This document shows, one piece after another, positions 44,406 through 52,843 of a stretch of 64,000 nt of DNA (position 1 is its first letter; every line of letters starts with the position of its first letter). A model generated the notes under the pieces. It was not told the DNA's origin. It saw only the letters and a list, made by a program, of their open reading frames with translations, and did not search any database. Made by a program: the position numbers and the translations under genes. This stretch comes from an uncultured Bacilli bacterium. GTDB lineage: Bacteria; Bacillota_I; Bacilli_A; RF39; UBA660. The DNA is taken from contig CAKOOJ010000002.1 in the NCBI GenBank assembly GCA_934098385.1, positions 62,001 through 126,000 on the forward strand, read 5' to 3'.

Positions 44406-47400
44406 ATAATAAATTTTTGTAATAATTATAACGTTTGATTGCGTTATTTTTTTGATTTTCTAATAAAGATTCTGCTTCTTTTTCATTTTTCGTTTTTAAT
44501 GAATTATATCTAACTTCATTATTTAAATATTCTTCATATTTATCAAAATTTGGCTCTTTAGAATCTATTGTTAATTTGTCATCTTTATACCTCATAAGTA
44601 TATTATATCCACATTCTACAGATAATTTTTCTTCTTCTATAGAATTTACTAAACCACCATTTATACCATGTTCAATACAAGGAGCGTAAGCAATGATTAT
44701 TGATGGACCTTTATGATTTTCCGCTTCTATCATTGATTTAATAGCTTGCATTGGATTTGCTTTTAAACTTATACTTGCAACATAAACATTATCATATGTA
44801 GTTGCAATTTTGAATAAATCTTTTTTATATGTATGCTTTCCATTTGTTGCAAATTTTGCTACTGCTCCTAATTTTGTTGATTTTGATGATTGTCCTCCAG
44901 TGTTTGAATATACTTCAGTATCTAATACTAATATATTTATATTTTCATTTGATGAAAGTACTTGGTCTATTCCTCCGAAGCCTATATCATAAGCCCAACC
45001 ATCTCCTCCAATACACCATATACTTCTTGATGTAATATAATTTATTAAATCTTTATTGAAGTTAGCGTTTTCTAATTTACTTTTAATAACAGATGTTATT
45101 TTGTAATCGTCTTTATTATTTAACCATTCTTTATATAATTCATTATCTTTATTTTTTAGCATTATTTGTTCTATTTCATTTCTTTTTTGTGTATATGATT
45201 TTAACATTCCTAATCCAAATTCTGCATTATCTTCAAATAGACTATTAGCCCATGGAATATTATATGGGGTACTAGGACAAGATGCACCATATATACTAGA
45301 ACAACCTGTAGCATTTGCTATCATAAGTTTGTGTCCGAATAATTGTGTTAGAAGTTTTATATAAGGGGTTTCTCCACAACCAGCACAAGCTCCTGAAAAT
45401 TCAAATAATGATTTTTGGTATTGACTTCCTTTTATACTTGTTATAGGTAAGTTTGTTTTATTAATATGATTATTAAATACTTCTTTTTCTAATTTTGAAG
45501 TAGGTTTCATTTCTTTTAATTCTAAAGCACTTTTTCCTAATTTGCCAGGGCAAATTTTAGTACATAATCCACATCCAGTACAGTCTTCTTTACTAATTAA
45601 TACTGAATAGTTTTCATCGCTTCCAATACATTTTATATGTTCTAATTCATCTGGTCCACCAATGATAGGTCTTATAACAGCGTGAGGACAAACTATACTA
45701 CACATACCACATTGTATACAGTTTTCACTAATCCAATTTGCTGCTAAAGGAGATAATGCACGTTTTTCATATTTAGTATTTCCACCTTTTAATATACCTG
45801 ATGATAGAGCTAGTAATTCTTTTGTGGATAAACTACTACCTTTTCCACTATTTATTTTTTCTATAATAGTTTGATATCTATTATTTTCTTCATTTATTTC
45901 ATCATCTATATTAACTAATTCTAATTTAGTATTTTCTATTGCTCTTATATTTGATTCTACTATACTATTTCCTTTTACACTAAATCTTTTATTAATTAAA
46001 TCTATTAATTTATTTTTATAATTATCTATATTTAAATTTTCTAGTATTATTTTTTCTATTATTATACCTATTCTACCTGGAATACCACTTTTAGAAGATA
46101 TATCATTTGCATTTATTTTATATACTTTTATATTTTTTTCTTTTATAGTTTGTTTTATATTATTTGGTAGTAATTTATTTAAAATATTATCTTCTTTGTT
46201 TGTATTTATTATTAGTATGCTATTATAGTTTGATTGTTCTAATACATCATATTTATATAAATAGTTTTCTTTTGTTATTACAATTATATTTGGTTTTGTT
46301 GTATAAAATGGAGCTTCTATTTTTTTATCACTTATTCTTATATGAGAAATTGTTAAACCTCCACTTTTTTTAGAATCATATTCAAAATATCCTTGTACGT
46401 ATTTCTCATTACCTATTATTTTTAATAAATCTTTACTTGCTCCTACACTTCCGTCTGAACCGTATCCGTATATTTTAATTTCATCACAATCTAAATCTAA
46501 ATTATAATTATAGTTTTTAAGTGATGTATTATTCAAGTCATCTTTTATACTTAATGTAAAATTATCTTTTAAATCAGTTTCTAACATTTTATATACATTA
46601 TAAATATCATTTGGAGTTGTATTTTTTCCAGATAATCCGTATCTTCCTCCTACAATATTTACGTTTCTGTCTTTTAATGCTGCTAACACATCTAAATATA
46701 ATGGAGAACCTATACTTCCTGCTTCATTTGTCTTATCTAATACAGCAATATTTTTAACTGTGCTAGGTAAAACTCTTTCTAAATAGAATTCACTAAATGG
46801 TCTATATAAATGTACTTCTATTAATCCAGCATTATCTAATTTATCAACAACTAATTTTATAGTATCACAAACTGAACCCATTGCTATTATTATATTCTCT
46901 GCATTTTCTTTTCCATAATAATTAAATGGTTTATAATTTGTTTCTTGTATTTTGTTTATTTCATTCATGTATTTTTCTACAATAGTTGGTACAATATCAT
47001 AAAATTTATTTCTTGCTTCAGTACATTCAAAATATATATCTTCATTTTGGGCTGTTCCTCTTGTTATTATATTATCTGGATGTAATGATATGTTTTTAAA
47101 ATCAGTTATCTTATCTCTTTCAATTAATCGTTCTACTTTATCAAAATCTATTTCTTTTATTTTATTTAATTCATGACTTGTTCTAAATCCATCAAAGAAA
47201 TGTAAAAATGGTATTGATGTACTTATTGTAGATAAATGAGCTACACAAGCAAGGTCTTGTGCTTCTTGTACGTTGTTTGATGCTAACATACAGAATCCCG
47301 TTTGTCTTGTTGCATAAATATCTTGATGGTCTCCTAATATACTTAATGCGTGAGTTGCTAAACTACGTGATGCAACATGTATTACGCATGGCAACATTTC

Positions 47401-47697
47401 ACCTGCTATTTTATACATATTTGGTATCATTAAAAGTAATCCTTGACTTGCTGTAAATGTAGAACATAAACTTCCTGTTAATAAAGCTCCATGCATTGCT
47501 CCTGCTGCACCAGCTTCACTTTGCATTTCTATAACATCTGTTTTAGAGTTAAAAAAATTAGGAACTCCTTTATTCTTTAATTCTTCAATTTCACTTGCCA
47601 TTGGGCTAGATGGTGTTATTGGATATATAAAACTCATTTCACTAAATCTATATGCTACGTCAGCGCAAGCTGTATTTCCATCTTTTATTTTATACAT
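44404..47697 (-). CDS. nifJ: Pyruvate:ferredoxin (flavodoxin) oxidoreductase, single-chain
   Basis: 1097 residues with the full fused order: pyrimidine-binding domain (YPITPSSPMASE), transketolase C-like domain, gamma domain, ferredoxin domain with two 4Fe-4S motifs (CIQCGMCSIVCPHA and CTGCGLCTKICPG), and the TPP domain (ACAGCGETPY, GGDGWAYDIGFGGID, VYSNTGGQSSKST). It oxidises pyruvate to acetyl-CoA and CO2 with reduction of ferredoxin, which is expected in a strict anaerobe. Upstream TATAAT-like sequence and a terminator at 47756-47779 make it its own transcription unit. Confidence 0.95.
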   Translation of the reverse strand: MYKIKDGNTACADVAYRFSEMSFIYPITPSSPMASEIEELKNKGVPNFFNSKTDVIEMQSEAGAAGAMHGALLTGSLCSTFTASQGLLLMIPNMYKIAGEMLPCVIHVASRSLATHALSILGDHQDIYATRQTGFCMLASNNVQEAQDLACVAHLSTISTSIPFLHFFDGFRTSHELNKIKEIDFDKVERLIERDKITDFKNISLHPDNIITRGTAQNEDIYFECTEARNKFYDIVPTIVEKYMNEINKIQETNYKPFNYYGKENAENIIIAMGSVCDTIKLVVDKLDNAGLIEVHLYRPFSEFYLERVLPSTVKNIAVLDKTNEAGSIGSPLYLDVLAALKDRNVNIVGGRYGLSGKNTTPNDIYNVYKMLETDLKDNFTLSIKDDLNNTSLKNYNYNLDLDCDEIKIYGYGSDGSVGASKDLLKIIGNEKYVQGYFEYDSKKSGGLTISHIRISDKKIEAPFYTTKPNIIVITKENYLYKYDVLEQSNYNSILIINTNKEDNILNKLLPNNIKQTIKEKNIKVYKINANDISSKSGIPGRIGIIIEKIILENLNIDNYKNKLIDLINKRFSVKGNSIVESNIRAIENTKLELVNIDDEINEENNRYQTIIEKINSGKGSSLSTKELLALSSGILKGGNTKYEKRALSPLAANWISENCIQCGMCSIVCPHAVIRPIIGGPDELEHIKCIGSDENYSVLISKEDCTGCGLCTKICPGKLGKSALELKEMKPTSKLEKEVFNNHINKTNLPITSIKGSQYQKSLFEFSGACAGCGETPYIKLLTQLFGHKLMIANATGCSSIYGASCPSTPYNIPWANSLFEDNAEFGLGMLKSYTQKRNEIEQIMLKNKDNELYKEWLNNKDDYKITSVIKSKLENANFNKDLINYITSRSIWCIGGDGWAYDIGFGGIDQVLSSNENINILVLDTEVYSNTGGQSSKSTKLGAVAKFATNGKHTYKKDLFKIATTYDNVYVASISLKANPMQAIKSMIEAENHKGPSIIIAYAPCIEHGINGGLVNSIEEEKLSVECGYNILMRYKDDKLTIDSKEPNFDKYEEYLNNEVRYNSLKTKNEKEAESLLENQKNNAIKRYNYYKNLL

Positions 47698-47755
47698 TTA
47701 TATCACATTCTTTCTATATCCATTATAATATTATATTAATTTAAACTCAAATAAA

Positions 47756-47779
47756 AACTTACTAATTGTGTAGTAAGTT
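47756..47779 (-). terminator. Terminator between the anchored protein gene and nifJ
   Basis: Minus-strand stem AACTTACTA/TAGTAAGTT (47771-47779 and 47756-47764) followed by TTTATTTG. It stops transcription coming from 47930 before the nifJ promoter. Confidence 0.7.
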
Positions 47780-47929
47780 CTATTATTAAAATTAAATTTA
47801 TATTTTTTTGTTAAATTTTTTTCTACTTTATTATTTATTTTTAATTTATAAATTTTTATTTCTGTTTCTATCTAATATGTTGCTAACATTTTCATATAAT
47901 GTAATACTTTAAATATGTATTTTAGATTA

Positions 47930-48526
47930 TTAATCATATTCAATTAAAGATATATTTTTTATTTCATCGTTTTCTTTAGTATTAACGTTAATTGATATTC
48001 CTTTTTCATTATCAATTATCTCTCCTAGTGATTTAATATTATCTGCAATTTCTTTTGTGTTTTCTAAATCAGTTATATTTATTTGTTCGTTATCTAATTT
48101 TTTTTGTATATCATAATATATTGAAGTTGAATAGTATAATTTTCCATCTTCTGTCAATATTAACAACTTATTATAATCACATGCTATCGGGTCTTCTACA
48201 AATTTTATGTTTTTTACGGCAAGATTAATTACATCAATTTTTTTGTTTCCATAGATAAGTGATAATTTATTGTTCATACTAACTGCTGCTAATAAAATTT
48301 CGTTTCCACATTCTTTTTTTACTATAGTAACTATCTCGTTAAAATCATCTAGATTTTGTGTTTTTTCTGTTGTTGATGATAGGCTAGAACTATTTATATT
48401 TGATAATTGTTTATTATTGTCAAACACTTTATCATAAACAATATAACCTCCTAAACCTAATACACAAATTATTAAGATAATTATTAGTATTGTTAAACCT
48501 TTTGAACTTTTTTTATTTTCTTTCAT
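47930..48526 (-). CDS. Membrane-anchored extracellular protein of unknown function
   Basis: 198 residues. A Lys-rich start, one transmembrane helix (about 11-33, ILIIILIICVLGLGGYIVY), a Ser/Thr-rich linker (about 47-58) and an extracellular domain without recognised motifs. The N-terminal architecture matches the protein at 11375-12220, though the C-terminal domains are not obviously alike. ATG 48526 is preferred over GTG 48535 because of the distance to AGGAG. An adaptor or stress-response surface role is possible but not shown. Confidence 0.55.
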   Translation of the reverse strand: MKENKKSSKGLTILIIILIICVLGLGGYIVYDKVFDNNKQLSNINSSSLSSTTEKTQNLDDFNEIVTIVKKECGNEILLAAVSMNNKLSLIYGNKKIDVINLAVKNIKFVEDPIACDYNKLLILTEDGKLYYSTSIYYDIQKKLDNEQINITDLENTKEIADNIKSLGEIIDNEKGISINVNTKENDEIKNISLIEYD

Positions 48527-48665
48527 TTGTCTCACTCTCCTACAATAATTGTAATATATTTTCTTATAATTGTATATCGTTAAATAGTATATTTACATTG
48601 TTTTGTGTAAAAAAAATATTTACCGTACTTATGGTACATATTTTAAAATAATTGTCTTAAATATG

Positions 48666-48693
48666 TTGACACAAATATTACTTGTGTTATAAT
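48666..48693 (+). promoter_or_regulatory. Promoter of the 48.7-kb small RNA
   Basis: TTGACA (48666-48671), 16 bp, TATAAT (48688-48693); start expected at the GGG at 48701. Confidence 0.75.
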
Positions 48694-48700
48694 TTTATTA

Positions 48701-48770
48701 GGGAACATTCAAATTGCTGAATGTCTACCTGTTTGGTTAGACACACGTATTAATTACGTGTTCTTTTTTT
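48701..48770 (+). ncRNA. 70-nt small RNA, second type I-like antisense RNA
   Basis: Starts GGGAACATTCA. Hairpin ACATTCA/TGAATGT (48705-48711 and 48718-48724), a single-stranded GTCTACCTGTTTGG, and a terminator ACACGTA/TACGTGT (48743-48749 and 48755-48761) with TTCTTTTTTT. GTCTACCT is repeated in the leader of the convergent minus-strand transcript, the same design as at 12338-12596. Promoter and terminator are both strong, so transcription is likely. Confidence 0.65.
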
Positions 48771-48773
48771 GAA

Positions 48774-48950
48774 CTATAATTAAAATACTAGTGTCTAATT
48801 AATATTTAACCAATTACCCCTGAAGAGTATTTTAGATAAAATAATCAATTTGATTATTATTATGAATTTATCAAATATTTTTAAAATAAATGATTTATTT
48901 GTCTTATAATCAACCTACCTCCTTAAAAAGCTGTAGGTAGACACTAAGAA
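48774..48950 (-). other. Convergent transcript region with strong ribosome binding site but no clear ORF
   Basis: The minus strand has AGGAGG (48918-48923) preceded by GTGTCTACCT, whose CTACCT can pair with AGGTAG overlapping the AGGAGG. Only a TTG-started 10-codon frame fits the spacing. Another frame encodes a hydrophobic stretch (SFILKIFDKFIIIIKLII) but has no start codon. This looks like a decayed or non-canonical toxin gene. The sequence CTCTTCAGGGG also occurs here (plus-strand positions 48817-48827). Confidence 0.4.
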
Positions 48951-49102
48951 CTTGAATATTCGATTAGATATACTACAATAGTTTTAAATATAAATAAATA
49001 GATTCGACAAAACATGTCAAAAGTTTTCAAATAAATATTGTTGTTAAGTTAATTTTATTTCTAGAATTTATTTGATATAATATAGATGGTGGTGATATTA
49101 AG

Positions 49103-49945
49103 ATGTCTGAAGAAAAGTTTGACTCTAGTATAAACAATTATATTGAAGAAAATAATTTGAGAGATAATGAAAAACAATTGAATTGGGATATGGCAATTGG
49201 ACTTCAAAAAGTTGATAATTTAAATCCATCTGAATACTTAGAAAATTTGTTAAAAGAAAATGTATCTGGTGAAAAGACAATTTATGAAGTTGAAAATGAA
49301 TTAAAACAATATTATGTTGAAAAAGAAAAAAAGAATGAAGTAAGTTATAACGAATTAGAATGTGATTTAGTGTCTACTAAAATAATTCAATTATTAGAAG
49401 AAAACAATTTTGAATTATCTGTAGATTATTTAAAATATATTCATAGATTTTTGTTTCAAGATGTTTATGAGTTCGCTGGTGAATTTAGAAAAATGAATTT
49501 TTCTAAACATGAAAAAATTTTAAATAATGATTCAATTGCTTATGGAGATTATAAAACATTAGAACAATCATTGGAATATGATATATCACTAGAAAAAGAT
49601 AAAGAATACAAAGTCATGAATATAGTCGATGTAATAAATAATATTGCTGACTTTACTTCAAGAATATGGCAAATACATCCATTTAGAGAGGGAAATACTA
49701 GAACTACAGCATTGTTTATAGAAAAATATTTAATATCACTTGGATATAATGTAAATAATATAATGTTTAAAGATAAATCAATTTATTTTAGAAATGCATT
49801 AGTAAGAAGTAATTACTTTAATAATTCTTTGAATATAAAACAAAATAATAGTTTCTTAATAAAATTTTATGAAAATTTATTATTAGGTAAAAATAATAAT
49901 TTACATTCGAAAGATTTAATAGTTGAAGAATTATTTAATAAATAA
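49103..49945 (+). CDS. Fic-family protein
   Basis: 280 residues. The active-site motif is HPFREGNTRTT, the HPFxxGNxR pattern of Fic proteins such as those related to B. subtilis YfhO/DOC-like AMP transferases. The N-terminal region (MAIGLQKVDNL...) is a separate helical part. I cannot find a clean (S/T)xxxE(G/N) inhibitory motif: TIYEVEN is close but out of register. It may therefore be less tightly autoinhibited, or controlled by another partner. It is monocistronic, with GGTGAT before ATG 49103 and a strong terminator. Confidence 0.8.
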   Translation: MSEEKFDSSINNYIEENNLRDNEKQLNWDMAIGLQKVDNLNPSEYLENLLKENVSGEKTIYEVENELKQYYVEKEKKNEVSYNELECDLVSTKIIQLLEENNFELSVDYLKYIHRFLFQDVYEFAGEFRKMNFSKHEKILNNDSIAYGDYKTLEQSLEYDISLEKDKEYKVMNIVDVINNIADFTSRIWQIHPFREGNTRTTALFIEKYLISLGYNVNNIMFKDKSIYFRNALVRSNYFNNSLNIKQNNSFLIKFYENLLLGKNNNLHSKDLIVEELFNK

Positions 49946-49974
49946 AACATTAATAAATTTTAAGTTAATGTTTT
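49944..49974 (+). terminator. Terminator of the second Fic gene
   Basis: AAAACATTAA/TTAATGTTTT stem (49944-49953 and 49965-49974) plus a T-run. Confidence 0.8.
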
Positions 49975-49991
49975 TTTCGTAACAAAAAATA

Positions 49992-50528
49992 CTAATCATC
50001 AATATCGTTTATCATATCGAATATTGGATTAGTATCATTTTCATATAGAATTAAGTCTTTGTTTAAAATGTTTAATACATCTTTATTAGAAGTTATAAGT
50101 AAAGTATTTGTACTTATTTTTTTTATATCATTTTTATTGTTAATATCTATATAGTTTTCAACATTATTATATATGTATATACCATTTGTTTTCCAAATAG
50201 ATAATATGTTTGGGTAAATATCTTTGTATAAATCTTCTTCATATAATAATTTATAGTTTGATAAACCTAGACTATACATTATTGTTTTTAATATAAATAG
50301 ATTTGTTTCACAATATAATTTATTTATAATTATATATATTTTGTTTTGAATAATAAGATTTGTTAGTTTATATTTATTTATTATTTGTTTTAAATTTATT
50401 TCTAGTACTTTGTAATTAGTTATGAAGTTATTTTCTAGTATAGTATTTGTTTTTTCTTTATATAATTTATTGTTCTTAGATACCCATATTTCATTATCTA
50501 ATATTTTTATATATATTTTATTATTCAT
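49992..50528 (-). CDS. Unknown protein downstream of spoIIQ
   Basis: 178 residues, Asn/Ile/Lys-rich, no transmembrane segment and no recognisable motif. It starts 21 bp below the spoIIQ-like gene on the same strand, so it is probably the last gene of the spoIID-spoIIQ unit. A role in sporulation or wall function is inferred only from position. Confidence 0.5.
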   Translation of the reverse strand: MNNKIYIKILDNEIWVSKNNKLYKEKTNTILENNFITNYKVLEINLKQIINKYKLTNLIIQNKIYIIINKLYCETNLFILKTIMYSLGLSNYKLLYEEDLYKDIYPNILSIWKTNGIYIYNNVENYIDINNKNDIKKISTNTLLITSNKDVLNILNKDLILYENDTNPIFDMINDIDD

Positions 50529-50549
50529 ATAAATCCTAGTTAAAAAGAC

Positions 50550-51191
50550 TTAGTTATTTAAGTCTTCTAATTTCATTTGGTAATAGTTTTCTGGGTCTAT
50601 ATTATTACCATTTAAACTAACTTCAAATAACATCATATTATCACTAGTTGATGATATATTATTTTTACCACTAGTACCTATTATTTCACCTTGTTTTATA
50701 GTTTGATTTTCTTTTACTTTTACATTATCTATACTATAATATGTTGTTGTTAAAGTATTAGAATGTGTTATTTCGACTACATTTCCTAGTAATTCATCTT
50801 TTGATATTTTAGTTATTTTACCATCAAGTGTAGATAGTACATCAAATTGTTCTTCACTAGTATATAGTATTCCTGTATTTGGCATATAAGTATTTTCATA
50901 TAAAATTAGAGACTTTTGTTGAGATTCTTCATCTGCGTCTTTATCATAGAAATCTATATCTGTTGTAATATTTTCTTTATCAAATGGTTTTATTATAGAT
51001 TCTGTTTTTATGTTTGCAACTGGTGTATCATTATCTATAAAATCTTTTAATATGTAAGATAAGTTTAAAGAATCTCCATAATAATTATCTAATTTGTTGC
51101 TAATAAATACCATACTTACGAATACTATTAATATTAATGATAGATAAATTGTAGCGGTAGCCCATCTTTTTAATTTTAATCTTGTTTTCAT
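50550..51191 (-). CDS. spoIIQ: SpoIIQ-like M23-fold protein
   Basis: 213 residues. One N-terminal transmembrane helix (about 12-30) and a C-terminal LytM/M23 fold (VLSTLDGKITKISKDELLGNVVEITH...MMLFEVSLNG). The zinc-ligand HxH of active M23 peptidases is replaced by MLFEV, which fits SpoIIQ, a forespore protein that binds SpoIIIAH across the intermembrane space and is usually inactive as an enzyme. It lies 46 bp below spoIID, the order found in Bacilli. It could instead be another degenerate M23 protein. Confidence 0.75.
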   Translation of the reverse strand: MKTRLKLKRWATATIYLSLILIVFVSMVFISNKLDNYYGDSLNLSYILKDFIDNDTPVANIKTESIIKPFDKENITTDIDFYDKDADEESQQKSLILYENTYMPNTGILYTSEEQFDVLSTLDGKITKISKDELLGNVVEITHSNTLTTTYYSIDNVKVKENQTIKQGEIIGTSGKNNISSTSDNMMLFEVSLNGNNIDPENYYQMKLEDLNN

Positions 51192-51237
51192 GTTTCACCT
51201 TCCTAGTAAGATTATGGGCAAAAAAAAAGAAATTATA

Positions 51238-52206
51238 CTATATTTTTGTAATTTCTATATCTTGATAATAATATTTTAATATTTCATCATATTTATAATT
51301 TTCTTTAGCCATACCATTAGCACCGTATTGACTCATACCTACTCCATGTCCATATCCTTTTGTTGTTATAATATAATTATCATTGTCTTTTTCTACTTTA
51401 AAATCAGTGGAACGTAATGTAAGAAGTTTTCTAAATTCTACTCCTGTATATGTTTTTTCATTTACTTTTATTTTTTCTACTCTGTTTGTTTTGTCTCTTG
51501 ATAATATTTCTATGTTATCTATATTATTTTGATTTAATAATTCTTTTAATTTATCAATAGAATAAGTTGTTGATACTTTAAACTTATTAAGTGATTCATT
51601 ATCCCATGGTGATGAAACACTTTTTATATTATTTTCACTAAATACAGCGATAGAATCTTCTGTATATCCATTTGACATTGCAAAATAAAATGATTTAAAT
51701 ACTTTATTATCTTTTTTCATTACAAGATTTTTTGTTGAATTTACAGCATTTAGTATTTTATTATAATATTTTGTATAATCGTCTTGCCATTTTGTTTTCA
51801 TTTCATCTATTGTGTTATATACTTGGTCGTCTGTAGTAGTTTCTAAAACAGAGTTTGTATTTTCTATTTTATAAAGTGCATAAGTACGTGATGCTATTGC
51901 TTGTGCTTTTAATGCTTCTATATCAAAAGATGCTGGCATTTCACCTGCTACTACTCCTACAATATAATCTTCTAAATTTAATTCTTTTATTTCATTATTT
52001 TTATTTATTTTTATTTTTATATTTGAATCTTCTATTTTTGATGTTGTTTCTTTAGTTTGTTTTTGAGTAGTTTGTTTTGTAATAACAGTTGTTATTTCTG
52101 TTTCATTATCATCAATATCTACACTAAGTGATTTATATATTATACTTACTACAAATACTGGAATTAATATTAGTACTATTATATATAACAATAAATTTTT
52201 TTTCAT
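51238..52206 (-). CDS. spoIID: Stage II sporulation protein D (lytic transglycosylase)
   Basis: 322 residues. An N-terminal anchor helix and Thr-rich linker, then the SpoIID domain: LEDYIVGVVAGEMPASFDIEALKAQAIASRTYA with the catalytic Glu in GEMP, and C-terminal GYGHGVGMSQYGANGMA. It cuts glycan strands during engulfment of the forespore. It overlaps the DUF1146 gene by 4 bp and is followed by the spoIIQ-like gene. The presence of this gene with spoIIR argues for sporulation ability in this lineage. Confidence 0.92.
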   Translation of the reverse strand: MKKNLLLYIIVLILIPVFVVSIIYKSLSVDIDDNETEITTVITKQTTQKQTKETTSKIEDSNIKIKINKNNEIKELNLEDYIVGVVAGEMPASFDIEALKAQAIASRTYALYKIENTNSVLETTTDDQVYNTIDEMKTKWQDDYTKYYNKILNAVNSTKNLVMKKDNKVFKSFYFAMSNGYTEDSIAVFSENNIKSVSSPWDNESLNKFKVSTTYSIDKLKELLNQNNIDNIEILSRDKTNRVEKIKVNEKTYTGVEFRKLLTLRSTDFKVEKDNDNYIITTKGYGHGVGMSQYGANGMAKENYKYDEILKYYYQDIEITKI

Positions 52207-52400
52207 AATATTTTAGAAGAGGATAAGAAATCTACTATAAAATTAGTTAATAAATAAGACATTATTAAACTAAGTAATATAATAAATATCTTGGCTTCTA
52301 TACTTTTTTTAGAGTTCCAAAACTTATTAAAATTAATTCCAGTTAGTGTATATGCAGAAAGTAAAGTTGTAATTATATATAAATATACTTTTACATTCAT
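52203..52400 (-). CDS. Small membrane protein, DUF1146/YwzB family
   Basis: 65 residues, two transmembrane helices. GINFNKFWNSKKSIEAKIFIILLSLIMSYLLTNFIVDF matches the pattern of B. subtilis YwzB (ALxxLNF...R.K..QARLL...LSIAIGxxVSNFFLDY). YwzB is encoded near murAA-spoIID in B. subtilis; here it sits directly before spoIID, which supports the call. Function unknown. Confidence 0.7.
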   Translation of the reverse strand: MNVKVYLYIITTLLSAYTLTGINFNKFWNSKKSIEAKIFIILLSLIMSYLLTNFIVDFLSSSKIL

Positions 52401-52402
52401 AA

Positions 52403-52843
52403 TTAATTTCTTCTCTCGTATTCTTTTATTTGTTCTACTCTTCTAATATGTCTTTCTTCGTTTGCAAAATCAGTTGTTATAAATGCATTTATCCATTCAA
52501 GAATATCATTTATATCATTTTTATAACTCATTGCAATTATGTTTGCGTTGTTATGCATTCTTGCTAATTTTGCTTCTGTTAAATGTGATACGTGAGCACA
52601 ACGAATTCCTTTTACTTTATTTGCTGCTATAGACATTCCAATACCTGTACCACATAATAGTATTCCAATAGAATCTTCGTTATCTCTTACGTATTCTCCT
52701 ACTGAAAAAGCGTATAAAGGATAATCATCTATTGGTGTATTATGTGTACTCTTGTCTATTATTTCATAATTATCTTTTAAACTATTAATAATTAATTCTT
52801 TTTCTTTTACTCCATTGTGATCTGTTGCTATAACTATTTTCAT
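52403..52843 (-). CDS. rpiB: Ribose-5-phosphate isomerase B
   Basis: 146 residues. RpiB/LacAB fold with IATDHNGVKEKE, the active-site Cys in ILLCGTGIGMSIAANK, and HNNANIIAMS. It interconverts ribose-5-phosphate and ribulose-5-phosphate in the pentose phosphate pathway. The 5' end overlaps the upstream ATP-grasp gene by 59 bp in another frame, and GGAGG stands 6 nt before ATG 52843. A sugar-phosphate isomerase of the LacA/B type is the alternative. Confidence 0.87.
   Translation of the reverse strand: MKIVIATDHNGVKEKELIINSLKDNYEIIDKSTHNTPIDDYPLYAFSVGEYVRDNEDSIGILLCGTGIGMSIAANKVKGIRCAHVSHLTEAKLARMHNNANIIAMSYKNDINDILEWINAFITTDFANEERHIRRVEQIKEYERRN

Noticed and set aside
48883..48915. 10-codon TTG-started ORF behind AGGAGG
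   Set aside because: It has the right spacing but is too short and has no toxin character; treated as part of a possibly decayed toxin gene.
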